DNA of 64,000 bases, taken from contig JAJNNX010000048.1 of assembly GCA_023159155.1 (NCBI GenBank), positions 62,001-126,000 of the forward strand, read 5' to 3'. Under the pieces are notes generated by a model. It was not told where the DNA came from, did not search any database, and was given only the letters and a program-made list of their open reading frames with translations. Positions 19,879-32,228 of this stretch are shown here, piece after piece. Position numbers and translations under genes: made by a program. This stretch comes from Ustulina deusta. Lineage: Eukaryota > Ascomycota > Sordariomycetes > Xylariales > Xylariaceae. Numbering within the stretch: the first letter of the stretch is position 1; each line of letters begins with the position of its first letter.

Positions 19879-21303
19879 GGTGATTTGTTCCAGGACGACA
19901 TATCACAGTTTGGGTGTCAGAGCTGTCTGAACTGCGAGACAGATGACCCAGACAAATCCTCCCGGTGCTGTGGCTGTGTCTGTATGTATTGTCGATGGGG
20001 TTATAGGGATATCCCGCCCTGTGACAGCTGCACTCCAGACGAAGAGGGAGTTTGGCTGGAGGGATTTAATAGCTTCAAGAAGAGGGCTGACCGTTACGAC
20101 AACTTTACTGGGCTAATCACGGCGCTCCTCGTCGATTTTGACAGCTCTCTTGAAAGTGATTCCGATACGGAAAACGAGGGCTTGGCGAAACGGGTAAACG
20201 GAAGAGCGACACTTTCGATCAAAGAGGTCACTGTCTGCGATGGACCCAAAGAAAAGCTTCGAGGAACTCGAGGCAGATACAAATACCCTGCGTTTCCCTT
20301 GTCACACTTAAATCAATGGGATGGGATTCAAAATGGTAAATGGGACGCATTCAGCAGGTATTGGGGCAACTCATCCGCCTCATGTTCAAACTGGGGAGTG
20401 GGCAAGTTACAACCAGCCGACACTGTAACTGTTCCGGGCATGGGTTATGTTCGGGCACCGTATCAGAGTAAGTGAGCCGATGATGGTTGGCTCTAACGTT
20501 GCGCTTCTCGCTGACCACCCCACGAAGCCGAACACGTCTTCGATGGCCAAGTCATTGGTGACTTCTTCACGTGGTGGTTGGATAGAGGATACATCAACAA
20601 CCAGATGCCACCAGACCCCCATCCTCAACCAAAAGCTCCGTGCCAGTTCACAGACGAGTATATCAGAACGATTGACACGCAAAGATTCCCATGGACCCTG
20701 GAAAACGGTGATAATGGTGCGTGTCATCGGATCCTGGCCCCACTACTGTGCAGCTACTGACATCTATGGCGATATTATAGCGTCTTTCTTTCAATTACTG
20801 TTATCGGAGCTAGGCAACCAGGCTCATCTAGATCGTCTGACGATCTATCAGGTTCGCCCAAACCGCAAGAAAGGAAGTATGAGACCCCCATCACCTACCT
20901 CGAGCGCTCGGCAGCATATTGACAGATAGTAGATGTTCACTGGCAACCAGCCAACCGCGCGAAGTGAATACTTGGGGATGACCGGGGAAGACCAGCTGGA
21001 GTCGGCTAAAGAGACGGGTAATAAGCACCCCATCTTACAAACCCGTGCCGAAGTGTTAACCCCTGGCAGGTATGCTCTTCACCTATTTGAACAACCAAGA
21101 AGTGTGGGACGCATTTTGTAGAACATACGAGGCCGTCTACGATCACCTCGGCGATTTCGACAACTAGTATGTACAGCACGGCCAGGGGTTCACAATCCCC
21201 TCCCTGCAGCAGGAATAGAAACAATACGTCCGTGTCGTCCTCGATTCTCTTGTCCTTCGCTGCCGTGCCACGTTCGACTTCATGTACCAGAATAGGCGGT
21301 GAG
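19879..21303 (+). pseudogene. decayed C-terminal region of a fungal GH18 (chitinase-type) protein
   Basis: Exon-like blocks follow in order: to 20467 (cysteine-rich part, then YPAFPLSHLNQWDGI and ARYWGN-type SRYWGNSSASCSNW), 20528-20716 (EHVFDGQVIGDFFTWWLDRG), about 20754-20876 (ELGNQAHLDRLTIY, RPNRKKG), to 21017 and 21070-21303 (FTYLNNQEVWDAF, IPSLQQE). Introns at 20468-20527, 20717-20753 and 21018-21069 keep phase; the joint near 20880-20930 does not resolve. From memory this is the region after the catalytic barrel in large fungal GH18 proteins, some called killer-toxin-like. No GH18 catalytic DxxDxDxE motif is present, so the 5' part is lost. Two in-frame TAG codons (21165-21167 and 21216-21218) stand where relatives appear to have Trp. 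Confidence 0.6.
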
Positions 21304-21916
21304 TCCAAGCCATCTTTCCATATTTCTCCCTATGCACTGCCCCGCGCCACATGCCTCGAGCAACCTGGTAGACGATTCTAACTTGTTATCAATTAGTGCT
21401 GGTGCTAATACTGAGCCGTTTGCCGAGCACTGGACCGCGAATAGGCTCGTTAATAAGTTGTTAATCCGTTAGAGTTTGGTATGTAACAACATGGACCGTT
21501 CGATGGTGTAGGTAGTCAGTCTGAGGACCGATGTTGTTATTCATTCCTATGGTAGACGAGATGAAATCCGTGGTATAGGCATCGAAAGGAACGTTAAAGA
21601 GGTTGATGTTAATATAGCTCTCAAGACATTTGTAAGCAAATTATAATCACTAGAGATGATAGTGCTTTCTTCCATAACTCAGGCGTACAGTTACAATAGC
21701 GAAGAGCTGGTGTGACACATACTAGACTTGGTGAAAGGTATGGCTCTAGTGCCACTTGACATTTTTACAGTGTCCTAACAGCACTATCGGCAATCTCAAT
21801 CTGCGTAGTTACGACGGTATCTATAAAAGCAGAGTATGATGCTGATTGGGTTGCGGAGCGGAATCACCAACGCGTCTAGGAGAGATAACGACTGCGAAGA
21901 ACGCCGCATACCAATC
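21304..21916. other. intergenic region
   Basis: No coding frame recognised. A last exon of the decayed GH18 gene may lie at its left edge. Confidence 0.35.
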
Positions 21917-23662
21917 TCATCTTTCCCCGTTTTGCTCATAAGACTTCCCCGTTTTATAAGACCAATGGGCATTGGGGTCTAGGTTGTAATATCCTTGCCG
22001 CACATACTCCCTAAAACTTAGATGTGGCCGCTCATATTGTGGATCAAAGGCATCTCGAACAATGCCTTTCCCATCAGGCACACTATTGAGATTCCGACCT
22101 TTCCATCCAAAAGGGTTTTTGCCGTCATTATAAAGGAAGTCGTGGACCTCCTTGTCAGCCCAAATGGCTCGTCCACGATGCTCACTAGTTATAAAATCTA
22201 CGCCGATGGAGACTGCCGGCCGCGCATCTTCTGCTCTGTCCCGCCATCCCAGCATATCGCGCATCTCCTCGAGCAAAGTCTTCCAGGTGCCCCCACCATC
22301 CAGGAAATAGAGAAAGCTCAGCTGGACCGACCGAATCGTCAGCGGCAGTGAAGCAAGCAGCGAAATCACGTCGGCCTGGGTTACCAAGAAGCGTGTGAGT
22401 CCAAAATGCTTGAGCCGTGGCCACTTGTCTGTTGGGAAGATGCTGAGCAGAGGAATGTGATTTTCCATCAATCCTTCACCCGTACCTTCCTCAGCGTTGG
22501 TCCCAAATCTGAAATCCTCCAGATCGACTCCCTTGCTTAGGGCTCGGCGTAGGAGGCCGCTGCGGAATGAATGCCATCCGTAGTGCTCCTGCTTACCGAT
22601 CGTAAAGTCGAGCTGAAGCCGAGTGAAACCTGGCTGCTGAATGATTGCGACGAGATTGTTGTATTCTTCGCACGGCTCGTCAAAGACGCGACAGTTGAGT
22701 CCGGTGCTCAGAGTGTGTGCATCTACAACAAATTCTGATATGTGCTTCTTTTGCCGCACTAGCTCGCGGGCCACGATGCGGAATCCCCGCCATTTGTTCT
22801 GTAAGAAGTGTTCCTCCCACGGGCAGGGGATTGGGGGGTTATCAGCACCTTCAGCGCACGGCCAACCACGGGGGATGAGATAGCTGAAACCATACGGAAG
22901 GGCGCGGATCATAGGCGTTTCGTATAGAGGCATGTATAACCACCGCCCGTGTGCCGCGGGTGTGATGGTGACTCTTTTTAACGAGGGAAAGCGGCACAAG
23001 CCATACCTAGACACCTTAGCGACAAAGATTGCACGGTCCTATCGTCAGAAGTCATACCTGAATGCCTCGACATCAAGCCCACGAGCGATCGCATCTTCCT
23101 CTTGTCTTTTAAGATGTTGATAGTGCAACCAAGACTCCTCGATGGCGAGGTGTGCTCTGGCTTGCCGGACCCTCGCGGCGCGCTCGGGGGTCTCTATCTC
23201 GTAAGACCTTCCGCTCATATACATCTTTAAACCCTCTTCGCAGGGTTTCCAGAACCACCATGGAACCCACTCTAGACCCAATCCCCAGCGGAGGTGTTCA
23301 TCACCTCTATCAAAAACATATCCCGAACCGAAATACCTCTCACTCAGGAGCGCTTCATCCCAGATGATTTCCGTGATGCCTTTTCGGTACGTTTCATGGC
23401 TGGCAATAGCGTTAAAAACTGCCACGTTGAGCGGATTCGCTGACAAGAAAACCCGGCTCAGTCGCAATTGGGCGGTATCGCAAAAGAAGGTGTTTGTGAG
23501 TCGTAAGTTCTTGATGTCGCGATTGCATAGGTTGGATATGATAGCCGAGAGAAGCTCGGCTGGAAGGCGAGTGAGAGCAGAAGGCGTCGATGTAGAAGGC
23601 ACCGAAGCAGAAGACGCCGGTGGCGGCCCATTGAGGACCAGGTCAAAGAACCGCGATGCCAT
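21917..23662 (-). CDS. F-box protein
   Basis: Two exons, 23662-23058 and 23006-21917, are joined over a 51 bp intron (GTATGA donor, CTGAC branch site, TCTAG acceptor) and give 564 residues. Without the splice the first frame ends in TGA just past the donor and the second appears to start at GTG, so it can be mistaken for two genes. The F-box is at about residues 29-70 (LTRLPAELLSAIISNLCNRDIKNLRLTN). The splice creates EAFRYGLCRFPSLKRVTITP, a segment typical of this fungal F-box family. F-box proteins link substrates to SCF ubiquitin ligases; the substrate here is unknown. Such genes are numerous and fast-evolving in filamentous fungi. Confidence 0.88.
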
Positions 23663-23806
23663 CTTGGCGATGTTCTAGCGCCGCTTGACACTATCGCAGC
23701 ATTCGAACGCTCTTATATGCAGCGAGGACTGGGAACTGACAGACAAGAGCCTCATTAATCGTCGTTGATACATCTGCAAGGCCGAGGTGAGGCGTGTGTG
23801 TATGGA
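23663..23806. other. F-box gene promoter up to the transposon stack
   Basis: Short single-copy stretch between the F-box start and the left end of the TIR element. It is the last non-repeat sequence before 34.1 kb. Confidence 0.4.
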
Positions 23807-24315
23807 GGGCCATTAGTGCCACTTCCGCCAAACGATAGAACTTAGAATTTAGCCCTTAATACTTAGCACTTGGCATTTAGGGTCAACACAAATATTACCG
23901 TACAAAGCAATAAATTAATTAAATCTACCTCGGTATAAAGTACTAGAAGCTTTTATTTTAAAAGCTACTTATTTATTTATTTAAAGTAAATATATAGCTA
24001 AGTAAATATTAAGTAAATAAATAACTTAAGTGAAGTAAATAAGTAAATTAAGTAAATTAAGTAAATTAAATGGGATAACTTATAAGTAGGTAAATAAATT
24101 AAGTGGGCTAAATAAATAAGTGGGCTAAAATACCTAGCTAAGTACTTAATCAGGTTTTAAATAGTATATATTTTATAGATTTAATTAACTTATTGCTTTA
24201 TACGGCTTTGTACTTTGTATAGTAATACCTATTTGTGTTGACCTTAAATGCCAAGTGCTAAATGTTAAGGGCTAAATTCTAAGTTCTATTGTTTGGCGGA
24301 AGTAGCACTAATGGC
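23807..24315. mobile_element. non-autonomous DNA transposon (MITE-like) with long terminal inverted repeats
   Basis: The left end (TAGTGCCACTTCCGCCAAAC at 23814) and the right end (inverse complement TAGTGCTACTTCCGCCAAAC, ending 24310) form inverted repeats of more than 100 bp with few differences. The centre is AT-rich with repeated AAGTAAATT and no coding capacity. If the target duplication is TA (23814-23815 and 24309-24310) this is a Tc1/mariner-type MITE of 493 bp. The inverted repeat, however, extends outward through GGGCCAT on the left (from 23807) and ATGGC on the right, where it is interrupted by the LTR element and resumes as CC at 34109-34110. This favours a longer TIR beginning GGGCCATTAG, in which case the LTR element inserted inside the right TIR. 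Confidence 0.85.
24311..24315. repeat. left target-site duplication ATGGC of the outer LTR element
   Basis: ATGGC directly precedes the 5' LTR and is repeated exactly at 34104-34108 after the 3' LTR. A 5 bp duplication is normal for LTR retrotransposons. Confidence 0.9.
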
Positions 24316-24563
24316 TGTCAGATTTAGCACTAGCGATCTCGCCACGTATTGCCCGTAGAAGGTCGGTTGTATTGTTGTTGTTCTAGGTCTGTATGGGTGT
24401 ATTCTACACCCTACATATATATATATCCCTCATACAGTTAGGTGTGGATCCACTTATTCAGCCATATAACGCTCTATTTGCTAAGGGCATACCCCCTATA
24501 AGGGCACCTCTCACTAGCCACTATATGGCTCACATTACCACCTAGCCACCACTTAATCCAACA
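24316..24563 (+). repeat. 5' LTR of the outer element
   Basis: Runs from TGTCAGATTTAG to AATCCAACA. Compared with the 3' LTR it keeps C or G at the first seven differing sites and has T or A at the last four, so its right (inward) end is the mutated one. Confidence 0.92.
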
Positions 24564-24831
24564 TACCCCTTTAGGTAAGGCCACTTTAGTAGCCTTGCTT
24601 ACCTATATAACTATATTTAGAGGCGGCATACAGGTGTATATTAGTCTATATATATATAGTGATCTTAATATAGAATATTAATAAGCTTGTTTTAGTTAAC
24701 AGTATATATAAATATATATAGTAATCTTAGTATTTAGTATTAATACGTTTATATTAAGTATATATAATAGTTTTTTTATGTATATATAAGTGTTTATAAG
24801 TAATTTTTTAAATATAGTAATTTTTATATTT

Positions 24832-24970
24832 AATAGTAACACGTTTGCATTAATAATCTTTATTTTTAGTGTTAATACGTTTATATTAATAATCTTAGTT
24901 TTTAGTATTAATACGTTTAGTTTAATAATCTTTATATTTAGCGTTAATACATTTATATTAATTAAAAGTA
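24832..24970. repeat. 36 bp tandem repeat, about four copies
   Basis: Units begin near 24832, 24868, 24904 and 24940 and share TTAATACGTTTATATTAATA-like sequence. An in-frame read-through over this array produces an Ile/Phe-rich pseudo-protein that has no meaning as a gene. It lies in the outer retrotransposon. Confidence 0.7.
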
Positions 24971-25369
24971 GTGTTTATAGGTCTGCTAATATAGCTGTTT
25001 TTATTTCTAGTCTATAGTGCTATTTTTTTAGCGCGATTTTTTAATTAAAAGTATAACGCTTAAAAACGTGGCTTTAGTGCTTTATAGCTACGTTGATTTT
25101 TTGATTATAGTATATAAAGCTTAAATATATAACTATAAGCTAATTTTATAGTTTATTAGTATAGTAATAAATCTATTATTAGTACCTCTTATAAATAATA
25201 GTAAGTTTTTAAAAAGCATTTCTTTTTATATTAATATTTTTATAAAGCTAGTATTTAATATTTATAATATATATATAATAGGCTTACTAAAAGCTTTTTT
25301 ATATATTTATATGTTATATATTAAAAATTCTCTAGTAATATAGTAGTTAATCAGCTCTTTAGTTTTATA

Positions 25370-26200
25370 GCATCACTTTTAATAATATTTAATAGCTATA
25401 ACTAGTATATAATAAGCTTTTAAAAAGTATTTTTTTTTATAACGCTTATATATTATATATTAAAAGCTCTCTAGCAATATTTCTTTTTTATTGCTAGTAG
25501 TATTATTAACTATATTTAGTAGCTATAATTAAATATATAATAATTAATAAGCTTTTTTAAAGGCTTTTTTTTTTTTGCTAGTAAAGCTTTTAATAGTATT
25601 TAGTAGCTATAATAAGTTATATAGCAGTTTAATGCAGAACATATTTATATATAGCTTGTAATAAGCTTTATAGAAACATTTCTTTTTTTGCTATAGCAAA
25701 GCTTTTAATAATATTTAATAGCTATAATTAGTTATAAAACAGTATTATAGAACATACTTATATATTGTATATAATAAGTTCTATAGAAACATTTCTCTTT
25801 TTGCTATAGCAGAGCTTTTATTAGGATTTAGTAGCTGTGATTAGTTATAAGGCGGTTAATAGGCTCTTTAAGGGCCTTTTTTTTGTTATTTTATATAAAA
25901 CTGCCTTTGTACGCACTCTAGCGTTATAAGTGGTGAGCTCTATAGAGGTATTTTTTTTTTGCTATAGTAGAGCCTTTAATAGGATTTAATAGCTGTGATT
26001 GGTTGTATAACAGTTTAGCGCAGAACGCACTTGTGCGTTGCGTGTGATGAGCTCTATAGAGGCGTCTTTTTTTTTGCTATCGCAGAGCTTTTAATGGTAT
26101 TTAGTAGTTGTGATCGGTTGCAAGGCGGTTAATGGGCTCTTTTAGGGGCCTCTCCCTCTTTGCTATAGCAGAGCCTCTATTAGGATTTAGCAGCTGTGAT
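25370..26200. repeat. tandem array of about eight diverged copies with a base-composition gradient
   Basis: The word GCTATAGCAGAGCTTTTAAT followed by AGGATTTAGTAGCTGTGATT recurs near 25372, 25498, 25577, 25690, 25803, 25961, 26076 and 26161, at spacings of about 80-160 bp. Left copies read TAGCTATAATTA, right copies CAGCTGTGATCGG. The copies therefore lose C and G steadily toward the left, as expected when the same ancestral unit has been mutated to different depths. Confidence 0.7.
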
Positions 26201-26230
26201 CGGATGCAAAGCGGTGCTTTTGGCCAGTTA

Positions 26231-26340
26231 GATCTTGTCAGCGATTTGCGAGGTGATTGCCACCCCTTCAGCTGGTAAATGCTGGGTACTAGCCCTTGGA
26301 TCTTGTCAGTGCTTTGCGAGGTGATCGCCACCCCTTTAGT
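26231..26340. repeat. direct repeat pair, 68 bp period
   Basis: GATCTTGTCAGCGATTTGCG at 26231 recurs at 26299 with few changes, each copy continuing into AGGTGATYGCCACCCCTT. This is the most G/C-rich part inside the outer element, next to the nested insertion. Confidence 0.75.
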
Positions 26341-26397
26341 GTGAGTCTAGTTGCTTCTGTACTTTCTTGAAGGTATGCTAGACATTTTTATTGCGTT

Positions 26398-26402
26398 TTA
26401 TT
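26398..26402. repeat. left target-site duplication TTATT of the nested element
   Basis: TTATT precedes the nested 5' LTR and recurs at 32224-32228 right after its 3' LTR. In AT-rich sequence five matching bases are weak alone, but the position at both LTR edges supports it. Confidence 0.7.
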
Positions 26403-26644
26403 TATCACGATCAGTCAAGTAAAGCTTCTACAGCTAGTTTATTAATACTATAGACAAAGACTCTAAGCTAAAAAAGAAAGAAAGAAAAAAAAAATCAGAG
26501 TTTATAGGGTGGGTAGATATAGACTCTATGTGTATAGCTATAGAGTTAGGTTGGTCCGTACATAGATTTCTTATTTTATTGCTATATAGGTCTAAAGTTT
26601 TTATAAGTCTTGCTAAGACTATACAAACTATACTAACTATTATA
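26403..26644 (+). repeat. 5' LTR of the nested element
   Basis: Starts TATCACGATCAGTC (the expected TG end reads TA). Its outer, left part retains C and G while the part right of the A-tract is heavily changed to T and A. Confidence 0.82.
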
Positions 26645-29600
26645 CTACTTTTTTTTAAAACTAAAAGTTTAAATATAGTTTTAATTCAAAATTATTAATA
26701 ATATTAGGTTTATATAGTTTTTTTATATTATATTGCTTTATTATTATTTTTATAATTGCTTATAAATTTATTAGTTATTATTATATATATTTATTTTTAT
26801 AATTTTATAAAAAATCTAAAAACTTTTTTATAAGTTTTATAAAATTAGTTAAGTTTGATTAGCGCGTTTTTAAAATTCTAAGTTATATATTAAATATTAT
26901 TAAAATTATAGTTTTTCTAAACAACTTAATATTATAACTTTTTGCTTTTTTTATATATTTTTAATTGTTTAATTTATTTAATTTCAAATTTTGCCTTACT
27001 ATTAATATTTTTAGTTAAAAGCAATAATTAGATTTATTAAAATAAAAAGTTATTATTTATTTTTTATAATTAGTTAGTATAAAATAAGTTTTTTATTTTA
27101 TAAAAGTTAAGCAAATTAAAAATATAGCTAAATTTTTGTTTTTTTAGAATTTCGAAAAATCTAACTAATTAGAAATCTAATCTAATAGTTAGTACTTATA
27201 TTATAAAACTTTTCTTTTTTAAAAAAACTTTATTTTTTATTTTAAAATCTATTAAATATTTTTTTTTATTAGTTTATAGCTTATATTATTTTTATACAAA
27301 AGTTACTATATTATATACTATTTTTTAAACGTTTTAAGTTTAATAAACTAGTTCGAACACTTATTGCTTAATATTAAAATCTATAATAATTTTGCTAATA
27401 TTTACTATTAGAAAATTTTATGTTTTAATTTTTATTATTATTTTTAATAGTAATATATTAATTAATAAATATTATAAAAAATTATATATAAAATCTAAAA
27501 TAAAAAAATAAATATTTTAATTATTTTAATATTTATTAATATAAAAATAAAATTATTAGTCTAGTTTTTAATTAGTTAATTTTATTACTTTTTAGGTCTA
27601 AAAATAATAAATATTACTAAAGCAATATTTAATACTTATAAAATTATTAATTATTATTATAAACTTAAAAATAAATAGTTCTATATTATTTAATATTTAT
27701 ATATTTAGTATACTAAAAAATATATATAAACTTTTATAATATTATATAGTTAATAACTTTATAATATTTATTTTTTTATTAAATAAAATTATAATTAAAC
27801 AGCTAAACTTATTTATAAATATTTATATATAGTTATAACTTTATTAGTTAAATAGCATATTTTTGCTATTTATTATTATATATTACTATACTATAATTAA
27901 TATAAATAATAAATAAAAAAAGCCAAAAGTTTTATTTTATAATATTTTGTTTTTTTTATAATTATAATAATTATATATATATTATTTATAATTACGTTTT
28001 AAATAAAACTAATAATATTTTTATTTTAATATTTTAATTATTTTATATTAGCTTTAGTATATAATAATTAAAAATATATAAACTTTTTAAATTAAAATTA
28101 TATAAAAAAAATTTTTTATTTAAAATAACTTTAAATATATATAGCTTTTTATTTTTATTTTTTAGATCTTATAAATAGTTTTTTTATTTAATTAGGTTTA
28201 CTAAATTAGCTTTTTAAAAAATATTAAATAAAAATCTATAATTAATATAAAACTTAATATTTTATTAAATAAAACTAATACTATTATTTATTTTTTATTT
28301 TTTTTAGCTTTAATTATAAAAAGCTTAGTTATTTTTTTTAATAAAATATTAACTATTATATTTTTTTATTTTAGTTAATATTAAAAAATAATATTAAAAT
28401 TTAATAAAAAGTTAGTTTAATATATTTATTATATTAATAAAATCTATTTATTTAAAAAATATAATAAAACTTAATAATTAGTTATTATAAAAAACTTAAT
28501 TTTAAAAAACTTTAAGTAATAATATTTTAAAATTTATATTACTACTAAAAATTTATAATTTTAAATTAAATAAGTTTATTTAATTAATATTATTATTTTA
28601 AAAAAATATTTTATAAGTTTTTAAGTTATATTTTTTTATTACTACTAAATAACTTTTTTTATTATATTATATAAAATATTTGTTTTTACTTATATTAGTT
28701 AGCCGGGTTTAAAAAAAACTAAAACAAATATTTTATAAACTAATAGTTTTATATATTTAAAAGCTTGTTTTTATTTTAGTTCTATTATAAATTATTTATT
28801 TATTTTTAATAATTAATTTAAAAAAATAGCAATTTTACTAATATAATAAATAAATATATAAATATAATTATAAAACTTAAAAAATAACTAAATTAATTTA
28901 ATACTTTTAAAATTATTAAAGTTCTAATTTAAAATTATTTAAATTTTTATAAAATTAATTTTAATTTTTATTTTAATTTTTATAATAATTTCTAAATAAT
29001 TAATAATAAATATATTAAAATAAAACTTTTTAATATTTTTTTAATATTTAGTTTAATATAAATAATAAATTATTTTTTTATAATAAGTTTAATACTATTT
29101 TTTAGTTTTAAAATAAATTAAAATATTATTTATATAAATATTTATAAACTTATTTAAAAGTTTTTAAATTTATATATTAATAAAAGTTTATTACTAAACA
29201 AGTTTTATTTTTAAATTAAATAATAAAACTTTTTATTAAAATATTTTTTTATAAATTAAAAAAAAAAAATAATATAATTTTATAATTAATAATAATTAAT
29301 AAAAAGTTTTAATAATATTTAGTTTTATAAATTAAATAATATTATAATAATTAAATATAATGTTATTAATATTTAAAACTAATATAATTTAATTTTTTAA
29401 ATATATATTTTTTTATTAATAATTAATTATAAATTTATATTTAATTAATTTAAGTTTAAATATAAATAAAATAAAAATAATATTTAAGTTTATATTTTAT
29501 TTAATAAAATTTATAACTAATAGCTTATTTATAAACTTTTTTTTAAATAAAATAAACTATATAAATATATAATATTAATAAAAATTAAAAATATATTTTT

Positions 29601-31983
29601 TATTATTAAGTTTTAGTACTATATTAAATTTTAGTTATAATAATAATAAAATTTTAAATTTTTTTTTTAAAAAAAACTTTTTTAAATATAATAACTAAAA
29701 AAACAAAAAGCTTTGTATTAACTTTATATACTAAAAGTTTTTTTTTTTTTTAAATAAAATTAGTTTATTATTAAAAAATTTTTATAGTACTATTTAATTA
29801 ATTTAAATTTATTTTTTTTATAAAATATTAATTATTTTTAAATTTTTTTTAAATAGTTTAGTATAGTTATTTTTAGTTATTATAAATTTAATTATAATAA
29901 GCTTTTTTAAAAAAATTTTAGCTAGTTGCTTTTATTTATTTTAATTGGAATAATTTTAAAAATTTTATATAATTTTTTTAATAATAGCTTAGTTTTTTAT
30001 TTTTTTTAAATTATTATATAGACTTTTTTTGTTTTAGGTTTAAAGGTCCTAGGTTTTTTTTTTATTTTTTTAGTTTTAATTATTTTTAAAATAATTATTT
30101 TATTTTTAAAAAATCATTTTAATATTTAATAATATTTTTTTAATACTTAATTATATTAATTTATATTTTTTTATATTTTTAAATTTATATTTTATTATTT
30201 ATAGCTAAAAAGTTTAATTATAATTATTAGTAAAAATTAAACTAATAAAAATAAATTATTTAATATTAATAATAATATTATAACTAAAATTAATAATTTA
30301 AAATATTTAGTTTTTAAATTATTAATTATTAATTTTTATAATATATATTAAATATTTATAAACTTTACTAATTATTTTATTTTAGTAATTATAAAACTTT
30401 TAAAGTTTAGTTAGCTAAACTATTTTTATTTTTAATTATTATTTAATTTATTATATAAACTTATAGCTAATTATTAAAAAAATATAAACTTTAATATTAT
30501 ATAAAACTAAAATTTTTATTTTAATACTATTAATTTATAATTAAATAAATATTTTAAAAATAATTAATTTATTTTAATTATATATTTTAACTAAAATAAA
30601 TAAAAAAACTAATAAAAAAACTTTTATTAGTTCTATTTATTTTTTAAGTTAAATAAACTACTAAAACTATTTTTATTATAGCTTTTTTTTACTAGTTAAA
30701 TATTTAAAACTTTAAGCTTTTAATTAAAGCAATTAATTAATATATATTTTTTTTTACTATAAATAAAACAAATTTTATTATTTTAATAAGTTTTTTTTTT
30801 TTTTATAATTAGCGCTTATTTTAATTATTTTAAAATAAATATTTTAAAATTTTTAAAATTAATTAAAAATTAATAAGCTAATTTATTAAAAACTTAATTA
30901 TTTAAATTAGATTTTTGCTTAATTAAACTAATAAATTTAATTTATTAATAATTTTTATAAGCTTGCTTAATATTATATATTAATTTTATATATATAAACT
31001 TAAAATATTTTATAAATAATAGCTATTTAATTAAAATTATCATAAATTATTAATAAAGCTTAAATTATTTTAATAATATTATTAAATAGTTTTTTAATTA
31101 AATAAAAATATATTTTTATTAATTTTTTAATATATTTTTTTAATTAGTTTATAATATACTAAAATTAGTTATTTTTAGTTCGAAACATAATAATATTTTT
31201 ATTTAGTTTTTTTATTAGTTTATAAACCTAGTTATTAAATAAAGTTTTATTTTTTATAAACTTACTAAAATTAGTTTTTTATACTTTAGTTTTTTTAGTA
31301 TAAATAGAGTTTAAAGTACTAAAAAATAAATTAATAAAATAAAAAATAAATAAAGCAACAAAACTAAAAGGTTTAAAATTAATACTTTTAAATATATTTT
31401 TTAAAAATATTAAAATAAATATATTAAAAAATTAGTGCTTTATTTTTTTTATTTATTAAAAAAGTTCTACTAGAACTAATACAAAGTTATAAACTTATAT
31501 AGCTATAATATTTAGTACTATATTTTTAAATATATTATTTATTTTAAATTATTCTAATTCTAGTTTAGATTTTATTTTTTTAGGTTTTAATTTTTTATTT
31601 TTTTTAAATTTTTTTTTAAATATTAGTTTGCTTAAAATATTTATAAAAAAATCTAGTACTTAATTTTTTTTTTTTTTATAAAAAATTTTTTTTTAAAATT
31701 ATCTAATAATAAAAAGCTAGTTATATTTAAAAATTAAAATTATTTTAATTGTTTAAAAACTAAAAATAAAATAAAAATATTTAAAATTAGGTTTTTTATA
31801 AATTATTAGTTTTTAAATAATATAAAAATTAAAAGTTTTATTAAAGTTATATTAAAATTAAATTCATATTATAAAATATATAACTAAAAAAAAAAGTTTA
31901 TTTATATTTTGCTAATTATAACAAAATAAAAAATATATATTTATTAAATATTTATTAATAAATAATTAATAAACTTAAAGTAG

Positions 31984-32223
31984 TGTTATAATTAATTAAG
32001 TAAAGTTTTTATAGCTAGTTTATTAATATTATAAATAAAAACTTTAAGCTAAAAAAAAAAAAAAAAAAAAAAATCAGAGTTTATAAGGTGGGTAGATATA
32101 GATTCTGTGTGTGTGGCTGCAGAGTTAGGTTGGTCCGTGCGTAGACTTCCTATCTTATCGCCATGTGGGTCTGGAGTCCTTGCGGGTCTCGCCAAGACTG
32201 TACAGACTGTACTGACCGTCATA
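31984..32223 (+). repeat. 3' LTR of the nested element
   Basis: Starts TGTTATAATTAATT and ends GACCGTCATA. Here the left part is the mutated one, while the part right of the A-tract (TGTGTGTGGCTGCAGAG and onward) is well preserved: the mirror image of the 5' copy. Confidence 0.82.
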
Positions 32224-32228
32224 TTATT
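32224..32228. repeat. right target-site duplication TTATT of the nested element
   Basis: Matches 26398-26402 exactly and is followed by outer-element sequence that is again G/C-richer (GCTGGCTAGCTAGTTGC). Confidence 0.7.

Larger units (their letters stand above)
26403..32223 (+). mobile_element. nested LTR retrotransposon, erased by extreme A/T mutation
   Basis: A 5.8 kb element lies inside the outer one. Its two LTRs of about 240 bp (26403-26644 and 31984-32223) share order and spacing: a GTAAAG...CAGCTAGTTTATTAATA block, a long A-tract, ATCAGAGTTTATA, and GAGTTAGGTTGGTCCGT. The interior of 5.3 kb is almost pure A and T, with no open frame of note and no readable protease, reverse transcriptase or integrase, so Ty1-copia or Ty3-gypsy membership cannot be told. 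This is what saturating RIP produces. Orientation is nominal. Confidence 0.85.

Noticed and set aside
24790..25017. A 75-codon Ile/Phe-rich frame
   Set aside because: Translation of a 36 bp tandem repeat inside a dead transposon.
25370..26340. CRISPR-like spaced repeats
   Set aside because: Unit spacing varies, units are diverged, there is no spacer regularity, and the host is a eukaryote; these are repeats internal to a transposon.
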